NCBI GenBank assembly: GCA_001949185.1
Contig: BDGG01000006.1
Coordinates: 1,959,131 to 2,023,130 of the forward strand
DNA length: 64,000 nt
Reading direction: 5' to 3'
Source: Ramazzottius varieornatus
Taxonomy: Eukaryota > Tardigrada > Eutardigrada > Parachela > Ramazzottiidae
This document shows positions 11,652-23,723 of the stretch, one piece after another; the stretch's first letter is position 1; each line of letters begins with the position of its first letter. The translations under genes were made by a program, and so were the position numbers. The notes below the pieces were generated by a model, which was not told where the DNA came from, searched no databases, and saw nothing but the letters and a program-made list of their open reading frames with translations.

Positions 11652-11779
11652 TAGCTATCGAAACATGTACCTACATGTTTTGACAGCTACCAATTCAACA
11701 ACCTGCGTGTTTTGTTAGCTATCGAAGTACTAACCTACTCGTTCGTGTAGCTATCAAAACTACAACCTAAATGTTTTTG
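11652..11779. repeat. Four tandem 32-bp repeats
   Basis: Units start at 11652, 11684, 11716 and 11748, each about TAGCTATCRAA, a variable 4-5 bp, ACCTAC, then TGTTTTG. The period is exactly 32 bp, units are diverged, and a partial fifth unit begins CATCTAC. Confidence 0.75.
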
Positions 11780-12940
11780 CATCTACTTGTTTGACGTGTA
11801 GGCACATATAGGCTCTAACTTTCTCTACATCAAAACAGCCGGCTTTTACTTGCGCCTTGACACAGGAACACACCACACAGGATCATTTCGTAGAGGCAGA
11901 TTCGCTGATACTGTACCACGACGCCATGACTAACGTTCCATTCTTGCATTTAACGGCGCAGGAAGAAACCGACCTTTTCGATGCAGGCAAAATTAGAGCC
12001 TTCATCAAACTTCTTCGCTCAATGGATCATTTTCGTGTGACCCTGCGTTCTGCCATTGGGTGACGTCATACGCCGAACGGACTAGTACCGGAGCGCGGTG
12101 CCCAGGGATTTTCTATAAGGTCAGGGCTCAGCGATAAGTTTTCAAGGGCTAAGCTCTGCAGAATTTCACCGGGAGTAAAAGTATTTAGCAGTCCTCACAC
12201 AAAAACGTAATCTCCGCAAAACACGAAAGCCACCAGTCAAGCGTTACCCAAGGATGACAAGTCTTCGTTCATGAGGATCAGCAGCACGCAAGATGACAAA
12301 GAACAAAACCACAGTCCCAAAGGATACAGCAGGTTGTGACAGGAGAGCGAGTAGGTGGGGCTTCGTAGTCCGCAATCTCGTTCTTCTTCCACAAGGTGGT
12401 CATCCTTCACCTTCTTAGCTACCTTCTCGTGATTCTGCAGTCAGTTTTTGATCTCCCGAACAGATTTCCTCTTCGCGTCCTGGGCAAAGCGACGGTTCAG
12501 CCCAATGCTAATGGTCTTTTAGACGAAGGTGATCAACCAGGCTGACGCAGTGAACATCGACAAGGCTCTGAGAGTGTCGCAGGAGATTCTTGTAGAGCTT
12601 GCCTCGACAACTGACGAAGTAGGCGCTTGCAACAACCATCGAAATCCTAAATGAAGAAAAACGAGCCTGAACAAGAGTCATCCATAATAAACTGTAAACT
12701 ATCGGTGGTGGAAAATGACTTCTGCTTCGGTACTGAACTTACCTTCCCGTGTCTCACGCAATTGTCTCGTCAACTATGCGAACAGAAAGGAGAATCGGAC
12801 ATCCACTGTAGAGTGCTACAGATTATCAACTTGGTCGCTCGCCTTCGGCTCGCTTGCAGCTTGCCATGAGTGGATACCGTGGATCCTGGATTTTGTTTTA
12901 AACAAAATTGACCGGTTGTCTAGTCATCGTACTCAGTGTT

Positions 12941-13107
12941 ATTTTACTATGACTTTTGGAATTTTAATTCCTATTACGATCACTAAAATTCTACCAGGCT
13001 TCATAATTTTAATTGCAGGAAACGGTTCTCGTAGAATCGTCTATTATCTATTAATTTTACTTATGTTAGCAGCAGCAGCAGTTGTAATTATCTTAATTGC
13101 GGGGTGA
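12941..13107 (+). other. AT-rich hydrophobic ORF tract, unassigned
   Basis: About 50 codons of Ile/Leu/Ala-rich sequence (FGILIPITITKILPGF, YYLLILLMLAAAAVV) in a locally AT-rich patch, with no clear start or promoter. It could be a decayed membrane-protein exon or a nuclear mitochondrial fragment; I could not match it to a mitochondrial gene. Confidence 0.25.
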
Positions 13108-13695
13108 TGGAAACTACAGGTGTGATGCGAGCAAGACAACGTCGCCATGAAAAGTCGCTGCATTTGAGCTAGGAGGAGTTATGCACGCGCTGGGTATAAG
13201 TGCAGCAAATGACTTGCCCGTGCACACGTTGAGTCAGTAAATTGAGCTGTGACTCATATAGCCCGTACCACTCATACGTCTCCCCGATCGAGTCGCGCAC
13301 CTTGTTGGCTTACGGTTCCTTTTATTGCGCCACTGTACCATTACTCACTGCTCTAGTGAACTCGCGCACCGAGAAGGCTTGAGCAGTCTTCAAAGTCCAA
13401 AACATTCACCCGTTAACCTGCGTAGGGCCTCCCGATTTAATTCGGCATTGCTGTAAGGGGACCGTCTTAATTACGAAAAGGGCTATATGTGTGAGAAGAA
13501 ACTAACCTCGTAAATATTCCGCCATCAATAGCACTTCACAGGTGAAACCAGCTTATTTTATAGCAAAATAACGAAAAAAAATCCGACTTTGATGATATGA
13601 CAAATTCTAAGATTTTCGAACTGTACACAATATACACGGATGAACTAAAACGGAAAGGCAACAATTTTTCGGTGGTACAACAGAACAAAAGCCAG

Positions 13696-14243
13696 TTAGG
13701 AAGAAAATCGAACTTTAAGCTTCCTGAAATTCGGCGGCAGCTTGGCCTTTCCTCCCTTCTTGCGGTCTTCACTACCAGCCAAGGCTTTCTCACCCTTGTC
13801 CTGAGCCATGGCCGAGTCTCCAGTCTTCTTGGGCAGAAGCTTACGTGCGATGTAGGGCAAGACACCACCTTGAGCGATGGTCACTCCGAACAGAAGCCTG
13901 TTCAACTTGCAGTTGAACAAGATGAAATATTAGAACAAATCCGGTCAACCGTTAGACCGGGTATATGTCGATTGAACTGAAACTAGCTTACCTCTTCGTC
14001 ATTCCGGATGGCGAGCTGCAGATGACGGGGAATGATGCGAGACTTCTTGTTGTCGCGAGCAGCGTTTCCAGCCAACTCCAGGACTTCGGTAGCGAGGTAC
14101 TCAAGGACAGCAGCCAGGTAGACGGGAATGCCAGCAACAACCTGTTCAGCGTAGTTTCTTTTGCGGAGCTTTTCTGGATTGATCAACGGGCACCTGCTGG
14201 ATCGGGACTTGCCTCCTTCCCCGCGTCTACTCACGATGAACAA
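13696..14243 (-). pseudogene. Degenerate histone H2A-like gene with an intron
   Basis: Two exons, 14243-13992 and 13905-13696, spliced in phase 0 (GAAGAG|gtaagc .. gcaag|TTG). H2A landmarks are clear: [78 protein letters not shown] and LLPKK. Oddities: no in-frame ATG (the expected Met codon region reads ATC GTG), the segment for the first core helix (canonical A-G-L-Q-F-P-V-G-R) is replaced by CPLINPEK with a net deletion, F-G replaces G-R in the docking region, and the tail after LLPKK runs on for about 42 unrelated residues. It is most likely a decayed or strongly divergent copy rather than a functional core H2A; an upstream exon supplying a start cannot be excluded. Confidence 0.75.
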
Positions 14244-14671
14244 CGAAATGAGATCACATACCTAAAAGAAAAGAGCAGCAGCAACCGAGAAGAGGACAAA
14301 ATTCCAAAAATTTTGAAACTAAATTTTTCATCCGCCGTTGGCAAGCTGTACGGCACGCAACTCCACGTCACCATGCCGTACATAGGTGAAACCAGCTGAA
14401 TCATATCCAAGTCGTTCTTGACACTGCGAACAAGTTGGTGATTTACTGATTGGTTGTTGTGATCGAGAATAATACATTTTTTCACAGCGTGGGGCGACTG
14501 ACATCCGCGAAGTCCAAAGACTCACCCAGTCCTCGGCGCGTGAAGCCTCCAGTCGGAGAGACCCATGGCGTCGGTGCGCCCTTTACACAATATTTCTATA
14601 TTAAAGTCAAATTCACTACCTACAGCACCGGCGCCCGGGTGGGACCAGAGAACTCTTGCACTTTGATCGGA

Positions 14672-15799
14672 TCAGAGTGCATGAGTTTTCCAGATCCACC
14701 CGAAAGGTAGGGCTTTCGCCCCTCCTTTCCTAGAGTTCAGCTTTCGCTGAACCCTTGATTGTTCTTTCTGTGGGGCAGGGCTTTCGCCCATCCCTTTTGC
14801 AATGTTTGACTTTCTCTGAATTTCATTCCTTTTGTGGGAGCCAATGATTTGATAAGTCTGTTTACAGTAGTCTAAAATAGGATAAAACAGTCGGTACACT
14901 CTTTGAAATATAAAACGCCTGATCACATCGTTAGAGGACCTGTCTTTAACGTTAAAGCAAAAGGACATTAAACACGCTATGTTCTTCTCAGTCAGCTGAC
15001 CTCGCCTCGGTCCAAGAAACGTATTCATATAGCTGAAACCTCTTTCTCCCTCAACTGAATTAACGGTTAACCAGATGTTGAGTAACGCCACCTTTGAGAG
15101 GTTCGGAAATTCCACCGTTATTTTCTTCCAGTAACCATCTAAGTCGACGAACTCTGGCTTGTGATGTTTCGGGTGCTCTTTAATTATCCTGATGTAATCT
15201 GCCCACCCATCTGATGTAACATCTTTCACACATTTCGAATGACCTTTCTAACGTTCTATATCTGTATTACTGAGGCCTGGAAGCTTGTTCCTGAAGGCCA
15301 TCGGACTGAAAATCTGAACGGCTTCAAAGAAGCTGGCACCAGGGTGGCGAAGCATTGGATCGGTGCTTGTGAGATTCGAAAGTCTCTTCGAGGCCTTCAT
15401 CAGCGCTGTTCTGAACTCTGCCCTCGCACAATCGAACATAGTCGGTTCATCCCTGAAGAGCTCGCTCTCTGGCATGTACTTGGCGTCCTGAGCTTCAACT
15501 TTCGCTTGGCTAAAAAACTCCTGCATTTTGGTGACGGCCTGAAGAACGAAAGGGGCTGAAGGAAGGGAGTTGGACTCGCACTTGGCAAGTAGTGACTCCA
15601 AGGGTACAGCTAACATATCCAGAAGATTCAGCTGAAATTTCACGACTGAAGACTGACAATCGTCTCTTAGGAGGTCTTTCAAATCTTTCACGCACCGATC
15701 CGCTGTTGGGAATTTACTGTGAAACTTTGAAGCAGACATGTTATTCGTTTGGTAACCAGGAAGAGATACCAACGCGCATACGCCCTTGAATTTGACCAA
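14672..15799 (-). pseudogene. hAT-superfamily transposase remnant (C-terminal half)
   Basis: Two ORFs in different frames, 15799-15248 and 15229-14672. The downstream one carries the hAT C-terminal dimerisation signature: LDGYWKKITVEFPNLSKVAL, then NIWLTVNSVEGERGFSYMN, then GQLTEKNIACLMSF. The upstream one (DRCVKDLKDLLRDD, FHSKFPTADR) looks like the preceding helical part. A stop and frame change lie near 15240. The BED zinc finger and catalytic N-terminal part are absent because unrelated plus-strand coding sequence begins at 15863. The C-terminus runs into a duplicated 68-bp sequence. It is most likely a dead transposon. Confidence 0.75.
14709..14840. repeat. Two diverged 68-bp tandem units with stem-loops
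   Basis: Units begin at 14709 and 14777. Each starts AGGGCTTTCGCCC (a GGGC stem with a TTTC loop), followed by a second hairpin (GTTCAGCTTTCGCTGAAC in unit 1, weaker in unit 2). They lie at the 3' end of the hAT ORF and encode a repeated KG-rich tail. Confidence 0.65.
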
Positions 15800-15862
15800 A
15801 GGTTAGATTACCTTAGGCTGTACTCCAAACTTTCAGTTAAAATTGTTTAAGTTATCGTCACG

Positions 15863-18800
15863 ATGTATACCGGTAGAAATGCCTGTCGGCACCCTGGAAA
15901 AACTGCTAACATACTAGTGACCAGCAATTCGAAATTATCCGGCGATGGTCGACATGTATTTGTTTCCGCCAACCGTCATCTACAGCGCACCTCCCATGAG
16001 CAAACCAACGACGCCCACAAGCCAGCTAAACGTACTCGTAAGAATGGTAACAGATCCACTCGGCCATGTTCATCCTACAACAACACCACGGAAACCTCCT
16101 CCAGCGAATGTTCAGTACGGATATCACGGGTGAAACCTACGGACGAAAAAGTAAGCTTCAGCACACCTGTACTACAAAGACCTCTTCGGAGAACCTCGCG
16201 AGTTTCTGGGAATCTCAGTGGATGTGATATGCTGAGCGGGAGCGAAAACGAGGACTTGATTAATCTACAAGCCGGCGGAAAGGAAGAAAGCCTGATTGAT
16301 TTTGAGGAAGACCAAGGGATTATTGTGAAGGCCCGCAAGAGTTTCTCGAGCAGCTCGGGAAGGAACTCGGTAGATCGCGGGGCTGAGGTAGACATGTTTG
16401 GACTGGATGTGAGGAAGTCGTCCTCGTGGTCGAGTTCGGTGGATCGCTCGATGACGGATCTGAATAGTTACAGTACCATCTGTGATAGTTTTCTCGATGA
16501 GAGACCTGTGACGGCCAAGGGCAAGTCTGTTTCGAGAATGGAAAGCGAACTGAAGATGGGTGCGTCCGTCGAACAGAAGGAGAATAGCAGAAACGAAGAG
16601 TTGGGAAGTTTCCGAGGTGGGAAGCATCAGAATGGGTTATTGGAAGAGGATGATGAGCCCTTGGGAGAATTGAGCATCTCCGATGTTTTGGAGTTCTTGA
16701 CCGATACAATGGAAGATGTGAAGTTGTGGATTCATGAGGTGCCTGAAGATTGTCGGAAACAAATTGGTATGGTTTAGCATTATACCACTGTAAATATTCG
16801 CTGCGTCCGCGCAGCACATCATCGTACACGTGAAGTACAGCCCCGGTCCGGCTTCACTACCTGTTCAACCCCCTACGGGGTGCATCGTCACGTGCGCGGA
16901 CGCAGCGAATATTCACAGTATTGATAATTTTTTCAGGAGGAAATCTTGTATCAAAATGCACGACACCGAATCGATCCTTGTGGATCGCATTGGTTCTTTC
17001 CCTCAGACAGATTCACCGAGTCGATGTTTCAAATCGACAGCACAGTAAATTGATAGTGTGGGCTTTCCCACATCTAAAGCATTTCATTTTTGATAGGTCG
17101 AGTTTTTCATACTGGTAAACTGATGGTTTAAAATTGTCACTTGCGAATTAGAACGTTATCCTTTGTTTTTATAGGACAGTGCGAGGCATTTCTTTCCTAC
17201 CTATGCGCGAAACTGTATAAAGATCGGGACATCCTTGTCGCACCCAACGTTTTTTCCTTCATCTTATGGAATGTCTTGAAAGAGTACGGATCACCCAACG
17301 AGTACGACCTCAGTCTTCTCGCCGAAGCTTTCACCAGCGTGAAAAGTCAGCAGAAGGACCTCCAGTGGTGCCACCACTCTGTAGCGGATATTGCAAAGAA
17401 TCTGCCCATGACGTTGAGTTGTCAAAAGAAAGACTGCTTCGCACATGCTTCAAAGTCCTTGTCCGACATGCAACAGGACAAGAACGTCAAGAATGTCAAG
17501 TTCAAGAAACGTGCGACTGAGAAGCTCAACAACGACCCACGCCTCCAACATCTACAGAAAGGTCAAAGCCTCGTCCAAAAATTCAAAGCCAACAAGAAAA
17601 CTCACCCGTTGGACCAGAACGAAACTGATATCCGACCTGATGCTTTCCATTCATTATCGTTGGAAAGTTTAAGTGACGCGTTGGCGAATACGCAGCCGAG
17701 GAAGGCCACAGCGGTTTTACCCAGTCAAGAACACATAACTGTCTATCCAAACCCTACGAAAACGGAAGAAAAGTTGCCATCGGCGGACGAGATGAGTTGC
17801 TTCTTGTCTTCGGAGATTCCAGTGAAACCTTCCCCGTCCAAGATACACAGGGTCAGAAGAGGGACCGCCGCTGAGTCACAAAACTACAGCGATGACGGAG
17901 TTCGAACGCCGTTATCGGATGCTTGTGACATTCTATACAAGACCGCGAAACGAAATTTACGAAGGTAAGGAGATCTTTTTTGTTAACAGTTGTGAATGAT
18001 TAGGAGAGTAAAGGGGACCTTTTTCTCCTTGTAGAATGGTCGATTTCGCACTAACCGAGTTTTTTACACAGAGCCCCAGCTTGACATGCTGCTTTGTCAG
18101 TGCCAAAGGGCCGTTGCTGGTTCACGAGGCCCTCTTTGGGGCTCAGTGTAACAACTGGAACACCATTCGCCGCAATGGAAGGAAGCGAGCGGGGATGAAC
18201 GGCAACCATCTCATCGTCGACCTTCGACCGGACAGTATTCAGCATGCCGGACTGTGGACAGTCATCGAGTTCGTTTACACTGGTTCCTTCACGGTGACGG
18301 CGGACAACGTGTTTGAGTCGCAAAAGGCGGCGGAGTACTTCGGTATACCGTCTATCACGGATGCGTGTTTGAGACTTCTCAACTGTTTGACCAGTTCGAA
18401 AATGGTGTGCTACACTATTGAGTCGTTGAGAAGACTTCAGAAGGAGAAACATCCATTGTGGACTTTAGCGCTGGGAAAGCTTGTTGTGTGCTTCGACGAA
18501 TGTTGGAACGACAGAATTATGGTTCGATGGCCGCTAGAAGTGATACTACCTATCCTGGAACAGTCCGAACTCTACACAAAGGTATGAAAATGTTTCACTT
18601 TCTTTTCCGAAAGCATCAGAATCTCGGCTGCCAGGTTGCAGTCTACGTGCTTCTGGTACAATGTACCGGTCTCCAAGAAAAAAATGACTTTGCCTTCTTT
18701 CTGCATGGTATTCTTCTACAATTCCATGAGTTCAGTTATGGTCTACACAGGATGAGGTCAACGTGTACAATTTCGCCGTGCGTTGGGTCGAAGCTGACTT

Positions 18801-20312
18801 CTCTCAGCGGCGTTCTCTAGTGCCGCAAATCATGAGCACAGTAAGGTTCGCTGCCATGAGTGCCGATACCCTGCTGTTCATCAGTTCACACGCCAAGATC
18901 CTGGATGGGCACCCGCTGCTTCGACAAGAAATTGCTGATCTACACCTGAAGATTCGCATGGAGGACAACGGCTTTGACATTCCGCCCGAAATGGACTGGA
19001 GTATCCCACGCCGTTCAAAACGATCACCAAATGCCGCCAGAGCTTACGCGCACAGTGGCGACGACCTTAACGTCCTCATGCTATACTTCTGTCCACGAGG
19101 TACGACTCCTGCTAAACATGGACGTTATTGGTGGGCGATACTCAACCATTGTTTCAGAGTTCCCAGAAAATGTGAAGAATGAACAATACTTGAAAGAAGA
19201 TGCTGCGGTGATTTTACAACGGTACACCAAATTCTGCCAGAACTTCCTGTTGGTCACTGATGATGGTCGCTTCGCCGGACGCTGGATCTACTACGGACTA
19301 ACACCTCTGCAAATGAGAGACCTGGCTACCGAAAGGAGAAAACTGGTTCGCACAGCGGATTCTTTGGACCGCAGTAGCGATATCATCGAAGGGCCTGTGG
19401 GAGTTGGCGGTGACGGCGAAACCGTCGACACGATGGACGATACTGACAGTTCATCCAGCAATCTCTACAGTAAGGACTAAGGGCTCGGTACTTTAGTATG
19501 CTGGGTCACACCTAGAAGTAATCTCGTAGATTTACAACCCGGAACTAAGCTGGATAACCTGATGAGCTACCTGAGAACTCCACAGCCTCCTAAACCAAAG
19601 GGGCGTTCGACAACGAGCAAACCTCGTCCACCTACCATCTACGAAGATCGCGTGGCTGGTCGTGTCGAACCTGTGAACCGGATACTGGATGAGAGCAGAG
19701 ATGCGCTGGAAAGAGAGCAAGCAGCTATACGGACCAAGGTACCACCTGGTCTGATAGGCGAGCTGAGGAACCAACGGTCCATGTGCAGTGCCGATTCAAA
19801 AGATATGGCTAAGATTGCTGCTATGAAGAAAGAACTGTGGAGTCGCATATCCGGTACGGGGTGCCCAGCAGCGGTACCGTGTACACCGTTGGCTGTGCGT
19901 AAAACCGTGAGCAACAAAGAGAGATCCGCGAATTCGGCCAGAGAAGAGGTCGATGCTCCAGAAAAACCTGTAGTGGGCCAGACCGAGACATCTTCGACGT
20001 TTGTCGTAAACCAGGCACCAAACACCAGCGCCATACTAACAGATGAAAAGGATCCAGACCACAGTAAGTCTGGAAGCTACTCAGCCATTTTCCATCTGAT
20101 ATGAGGGGTGCCTTGTTTTGAAAGACGCTGTTTCATGCTTAGAATTTTCGGACGATGAAGAGCCTGAAAGAAAGAAATGGTACGTCGAGTTGGCCGAAAG
20201 GATGAATGTGTTCGCGACGACCAACTCCGAATATGAGCCGGTGAGCGGCGTCAGTCCTAGTCCTTCGTCGGTGCTGTTACGGACGGAGGAGATTGAATGC
20301 CATTTGAAATGA
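15863..20312 (+). CDS. BTB-BACK domain protein, seven exons
   Basis: Exons joined by phase: 15863-16766, 17175-17964, 18035-18581, 18751-19099, 19158-19469, 19530-20063, 20143-20312, about 1201 aa. Residues 1-300 are Ser/acidic-rich and low complexity (DLINLQAGGKEESLIDFEED). Residues about 270-400 are a helical region (LWIHEVPEDCRKQIGQCEAF, then LSYLCAKLYKDRDILVAP). A BTB/POZ-like fold lies at about 575-680 (HLIVDLRPDSIQHAGLWTVI, EFVYTGSFTVTADNVFESQK, AAEYFGIPSI), followed by a BACK-like helical region (about 685-850, CFDECWNDRIMVRWPLEVIL). The C-terminus is charged and probably disordered. BTB-BACK proteins usually act as cullin-3 adaptors or scaffolds; no Kelch repeats are present. I cannot assign an orthologue. 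The 5' ATG choice is the first in the open frame; an upstream exon is possible. A MITE lies in intron 1. Confidence 0.75.
16788..16918. mobile_element. 131-bp MITE in BTB gene intron 1
   Basis: Terminal inverted repeats 16788-16813 and 16893-16918 match at 25 of 26 positions (CTGTAAATATTCGCTGCGTC at the left). A related fragment, TTCGCTGCATCCGCGCAGTA, occurs at about 58478. No coding capacity. Confidence 0.75.
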
Positions 20313-20845
20313 GTCCGGCGTACAGGAAAAAGCAGGAATTCGGTACAAAGTGACTGTTCGATCACTGTCTTTGTGTCACGGAAAATGTACTTTGACCGTT
20401 TTCTGTTCAAGGTTCGCTTTTATTGAGTAAATCTGCGAAACGCCTTTTTCGAGACTGCGCTACAGCGATCACAGATTTTTGCATGAGATCTTAGATATCC
20501 GAATAGGTGAACCGTTTCGCGCTGCCGTGCGCGCATTACTCACTTCTTGTAATCACCAGTTATCACTTATCGGACAAGAAAGAATGATGTATCACAAGGT
20601 TTTGGTACTGTGTTATCTCTTCCTGACCTCATAAACAAACAAACCATTCCCAGACAAAGGAACGATACTGCAGCCAATCTGCGGACTTACTGCGGAGGAA
20701 TTCATGCTTGACGAATTGTCGTTACCACTCCGGAGTTTTCGTAGCTGGGTATCGAGAAAAGCTTGGAGCGATATTCGACATATCCTCCAACCCGCAGTTG
20801 TCCGCATAGAATATCGTGGTGGCTACAGTTCCAAGTGGTTTTGGT

Positions 20846-23723
20846 ATGGCTGATCAACTTACTGTTGCGAATGTCGGACCGCAGTTTCTTACGGCTCTGT
20901 TTGCACAGCTGGGTCTCGGAGCAGTAGAAGAAGTGGCAGTCAGAGCTGGAACCGCGGTATTGCCCGAGAGGACTCGGTTTTGGGATTCGACCGTACATCT
21001 GGAGGCAATTATATCGAAACTGTTTGGGAACCGCTTTCCTGAACAACTTTTGGATATTCAAAAAGTTTTGAAAGCTAGTCTGGATGAGCTGGAAAAACGG
21101 ACCACCTTGACCACCGAGGAAAACACCATCCTCTTGGAGATGAATCCGCGCATTCATGGTATTGAGGTGGCGCACAGGGCTTTGGTTCGCTATCTCCAAG
21201 CGCCCACTGTATTGCGCTTGGAACAAGAACTATGGACCTCATGCATGGCACGCATGGGACCGCGGGACTCACTCCACTATTTCTTCACCGAGGTGAAAGC
21301 AGAGCATGGTAACTCCCTGCTTGACCGCATCATGAAAAACTGCGAAAAGGAAAGGAATTTCACGAAATTCCAAATGTGGAGCAAGAAAATCAAAAACGCT
21401 ATTGTGACCGGCGTCTACACACGAGCTTTCGAGCTCCGAGTTGGTATGGAAAGGGACAGGTCTCCCGAATCGCAAATCAGCATATTCGAGCAACTGACAG
21501 AAATGCAGACTAATCAGCAGAGTGTTTTCGACGAACTGGACCGAGCGTATGTCAGACTAACGTGGCACTTCATACGAGGTGAGTCACTCAGTTTTACGAT
21601 AGGAAAAAACAAACTTATGAGCGAAGTGTATACTGATCTTCCATCGGAGCGCGCAACGGATCAAAGAACTATTCACGTTCAGTCGGTGGAGAGTTTCGGT
21701 TCAATCGGTTGTTCACTCGGTGGCTCACGGACGAAGCCCCCTTCGTTTCGAGAATCGAGTAGCCAGTTTCTGATTCTGAATTTTTTTAACATTCCTAAAG
21801 TCAACCGTATTGTTCAAACGATCTGTGCAAAATGCAAGGTTTCTAATTCAAATGCGTTCCACCTCAGCAACTCGGTAATTAGTCTAGTGATTAGGCTTTC
21901 ACGACAAGAAAATGACGTTGGGCGTCTCAGTCGAGGTTTTTTCGACTCACTTAACACTTGCAGTACCATGGGGCGCAGACTTTCCCACAGATGCAGTCCT
22001 CGCCAAGGTGCGGGTTCTGTTAATAGCGTATCCGTTTGCTGTTGTTGTTGTTGTTTTACCTGAACAAAACATTTGTCTACCTGGTGAAATAAAGTCACCG
22101 ATGACAAGCCGAATCAAAAACATCAAGGGACGGGGAGTTTCACCGGGTGTTTTTTTGTCTCCTCGCGAGTCGAAAGCGCTGGGATGATTTGAAACCCATG
22201 GCTCAGACCCGACATGAGACACGGGGCACTGCAAGCAAAGTTGTAGAGCGAATAGCCGGTTGTCCGAGGCCGAGGCTGCGAGATCGGAAGGGTTGACCAT
22301 ATGAAGGAGTGGGAGGTGTCCGACGGTGCCCTTCTCACCCTCTACGGTACCCTTCCTACCCTCCGAACGATGTGTCGGATCGTCTTCAGGGCCTGCCCAA
22401 ACTGCCCTGGCGTGACATCACGAACACAGGTGACGAACGTCACACGGAAAAATCTGATAGCGCGACTGGTATCGCATGGCACTGCAGAACGTTCGGGGTG
22501 CAAAACACGCGCACCGTACAAGGGTCACTTGTTTGTCACAAAGTGGATGAGCTTGTAAAGTCGATACACACGCTTCCAGAAATCCTAGTCCTGAGGTAAA
22601 GCCGGAGCAGATGTCAGAAGTCAGAACGATTACTGACTGCACGAAGCCCAGATCCCTTCGACAGCTACCCCAAATTCTTTTAATCCAGGCAATTTAGGGC
22701 TCACGTAGCCGAAAGAACGTCTGATTCTGACTCGAACTCACAGAGGTTCTAGACAGGCACGAACTCTCGATTTGACAGAAAGAGAGAATGTGCGCTTCGT
22801 ATATCGGAAGAGATTCCCGAACGACTTTCGTTCTCGAATCTCTTCTCTCGTGATCTTCTTCGAACTCTCACTCTAGTTTGGATGAGCATGGGGGAGGGTA
22901 TTGGGACATGACTGGGAATTAATTCGAAAGTTGGGGAACGGAAGGTTTTTGAGAAATCTTCAGTGGGTAAAGTGTTTTCCAGTTCGGCAAACGGGTAAAG
23001 TGGGGCCACGCCTCTTGCCTTCCAAACACTGCCCTCCCGACCTCGCAGCCTTGGCCGCGGATAATCATTGCACTTCGGTTCATTTGCGCAACAATTCTGC
23101 TGCGGGTGTTAAAACGAATGCGTAACTGAAAGACATGCTCCAGCTTTTCATCTCGTTTATTGATCTTCGTAGCACCTTGCGAGGACTCTGGCAAAAAAGG
23201 ATGCGGACTGGCCGGTCCACCAGAAACATCGCACTGCAGTGAGCTAGGCTGTTTAGTCTACAAATTCCTGAAGAAACAAGAGAAGGATACAAAAGACAGA
23301 CTTTTGGCGGCTCTTCGGGAGAAGTGGCCTCATATGATGTGGAAAGTAGCTGTTGGCGTGAGCAGTTCTCAACTGAACGCCACAAGGCTCAATCCAGCGC
23401 CTCGGAACTTCACACCGCAGCTGAACTGGCGAAGATTATGGTTTCATGCGCACGGCACTAACCAGGAGCAAGCACTCGCCGTTGTACCATTCGGAGACAA
23501 AACGAGCTATACACACGGATGTTTGGTGCGGGTCGCTCCGCTTAAGTGGACTTTAAGAACGAAAGAGGCCCGTGAGTATGGCGTTGTGGCTGCGGTGTTC
23601 TGGTGTGATGAATCGGAAGCAATAACAACGACCACAGTATGGGAAGACATAAGGCGTCGCTTACAAAACGAAAGCGAGGCTCTGTCCAGTTTTGTTGACC
23701 AGCACGCTCTGCACAGAAGGTGA
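20846..23723 (+). CDS. Uncharacterised protein, probable two-exon gene
   Basis: Exon 20846-21578 opens with ATG (MADQLTVANVGPQFLTALFA) and ends at a GTGAGT donor after YVRLTWHFIR. A plausible partner exon is 23173-23723, after ttcgtag, in matching phase 1, continuing APCEDSGKKGCG and ending FVDQHALHRR-stop; total 427 aa. The first half is helical and rich in Leu/Glu (IISKLFGNRFPEQLLDIQKV, LKASLDELEKRTTL). The second half has a Trp-rich region (WPHMMWKVAVG, NWRRLWFHAHG). I recognise no family. The 1.6-kb intron and the joining of the two halves are inferences. The GTG at 20816 that extends the frame is not a likely start. Codon usage and composition look coding for exon 1, less certain for exon 2. 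Confidence 0.5.

Larger units (their letters stand above)
9910..13535. other. Gene-poor stretch with a tandem repeat and unassigned small ORFs
   Basis: I see no supported gene. Small ORFs that could be examined are an ATG at 9949 on plus (about 58 codons, MAEALLSKEKYF start) and a hydrophobic AT-rich ORF at 12941-13107. Neither has recognisable homology. A 32-bp tandem repeat sits at 11652-11779. Confidence 0.35.

Noticed and set aside
11652-11779. CRISPR-like array
   Set aside because: Direct 32-bp tandem units without spacers in a eukaryotic genome; an ordinary tandem repeat.
13597-14399. Plus-strand ORFs over the H2A-like locus
   Set aside because: Antisense of the H2A-like exons; the histone motifs are on the minus strand.
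20816-20845. Start of the unknown protein at GTG 20816
   Set aside because: A GTG start is implausible for a nuclear animal gene; ATG 20846 is in frame and was used.
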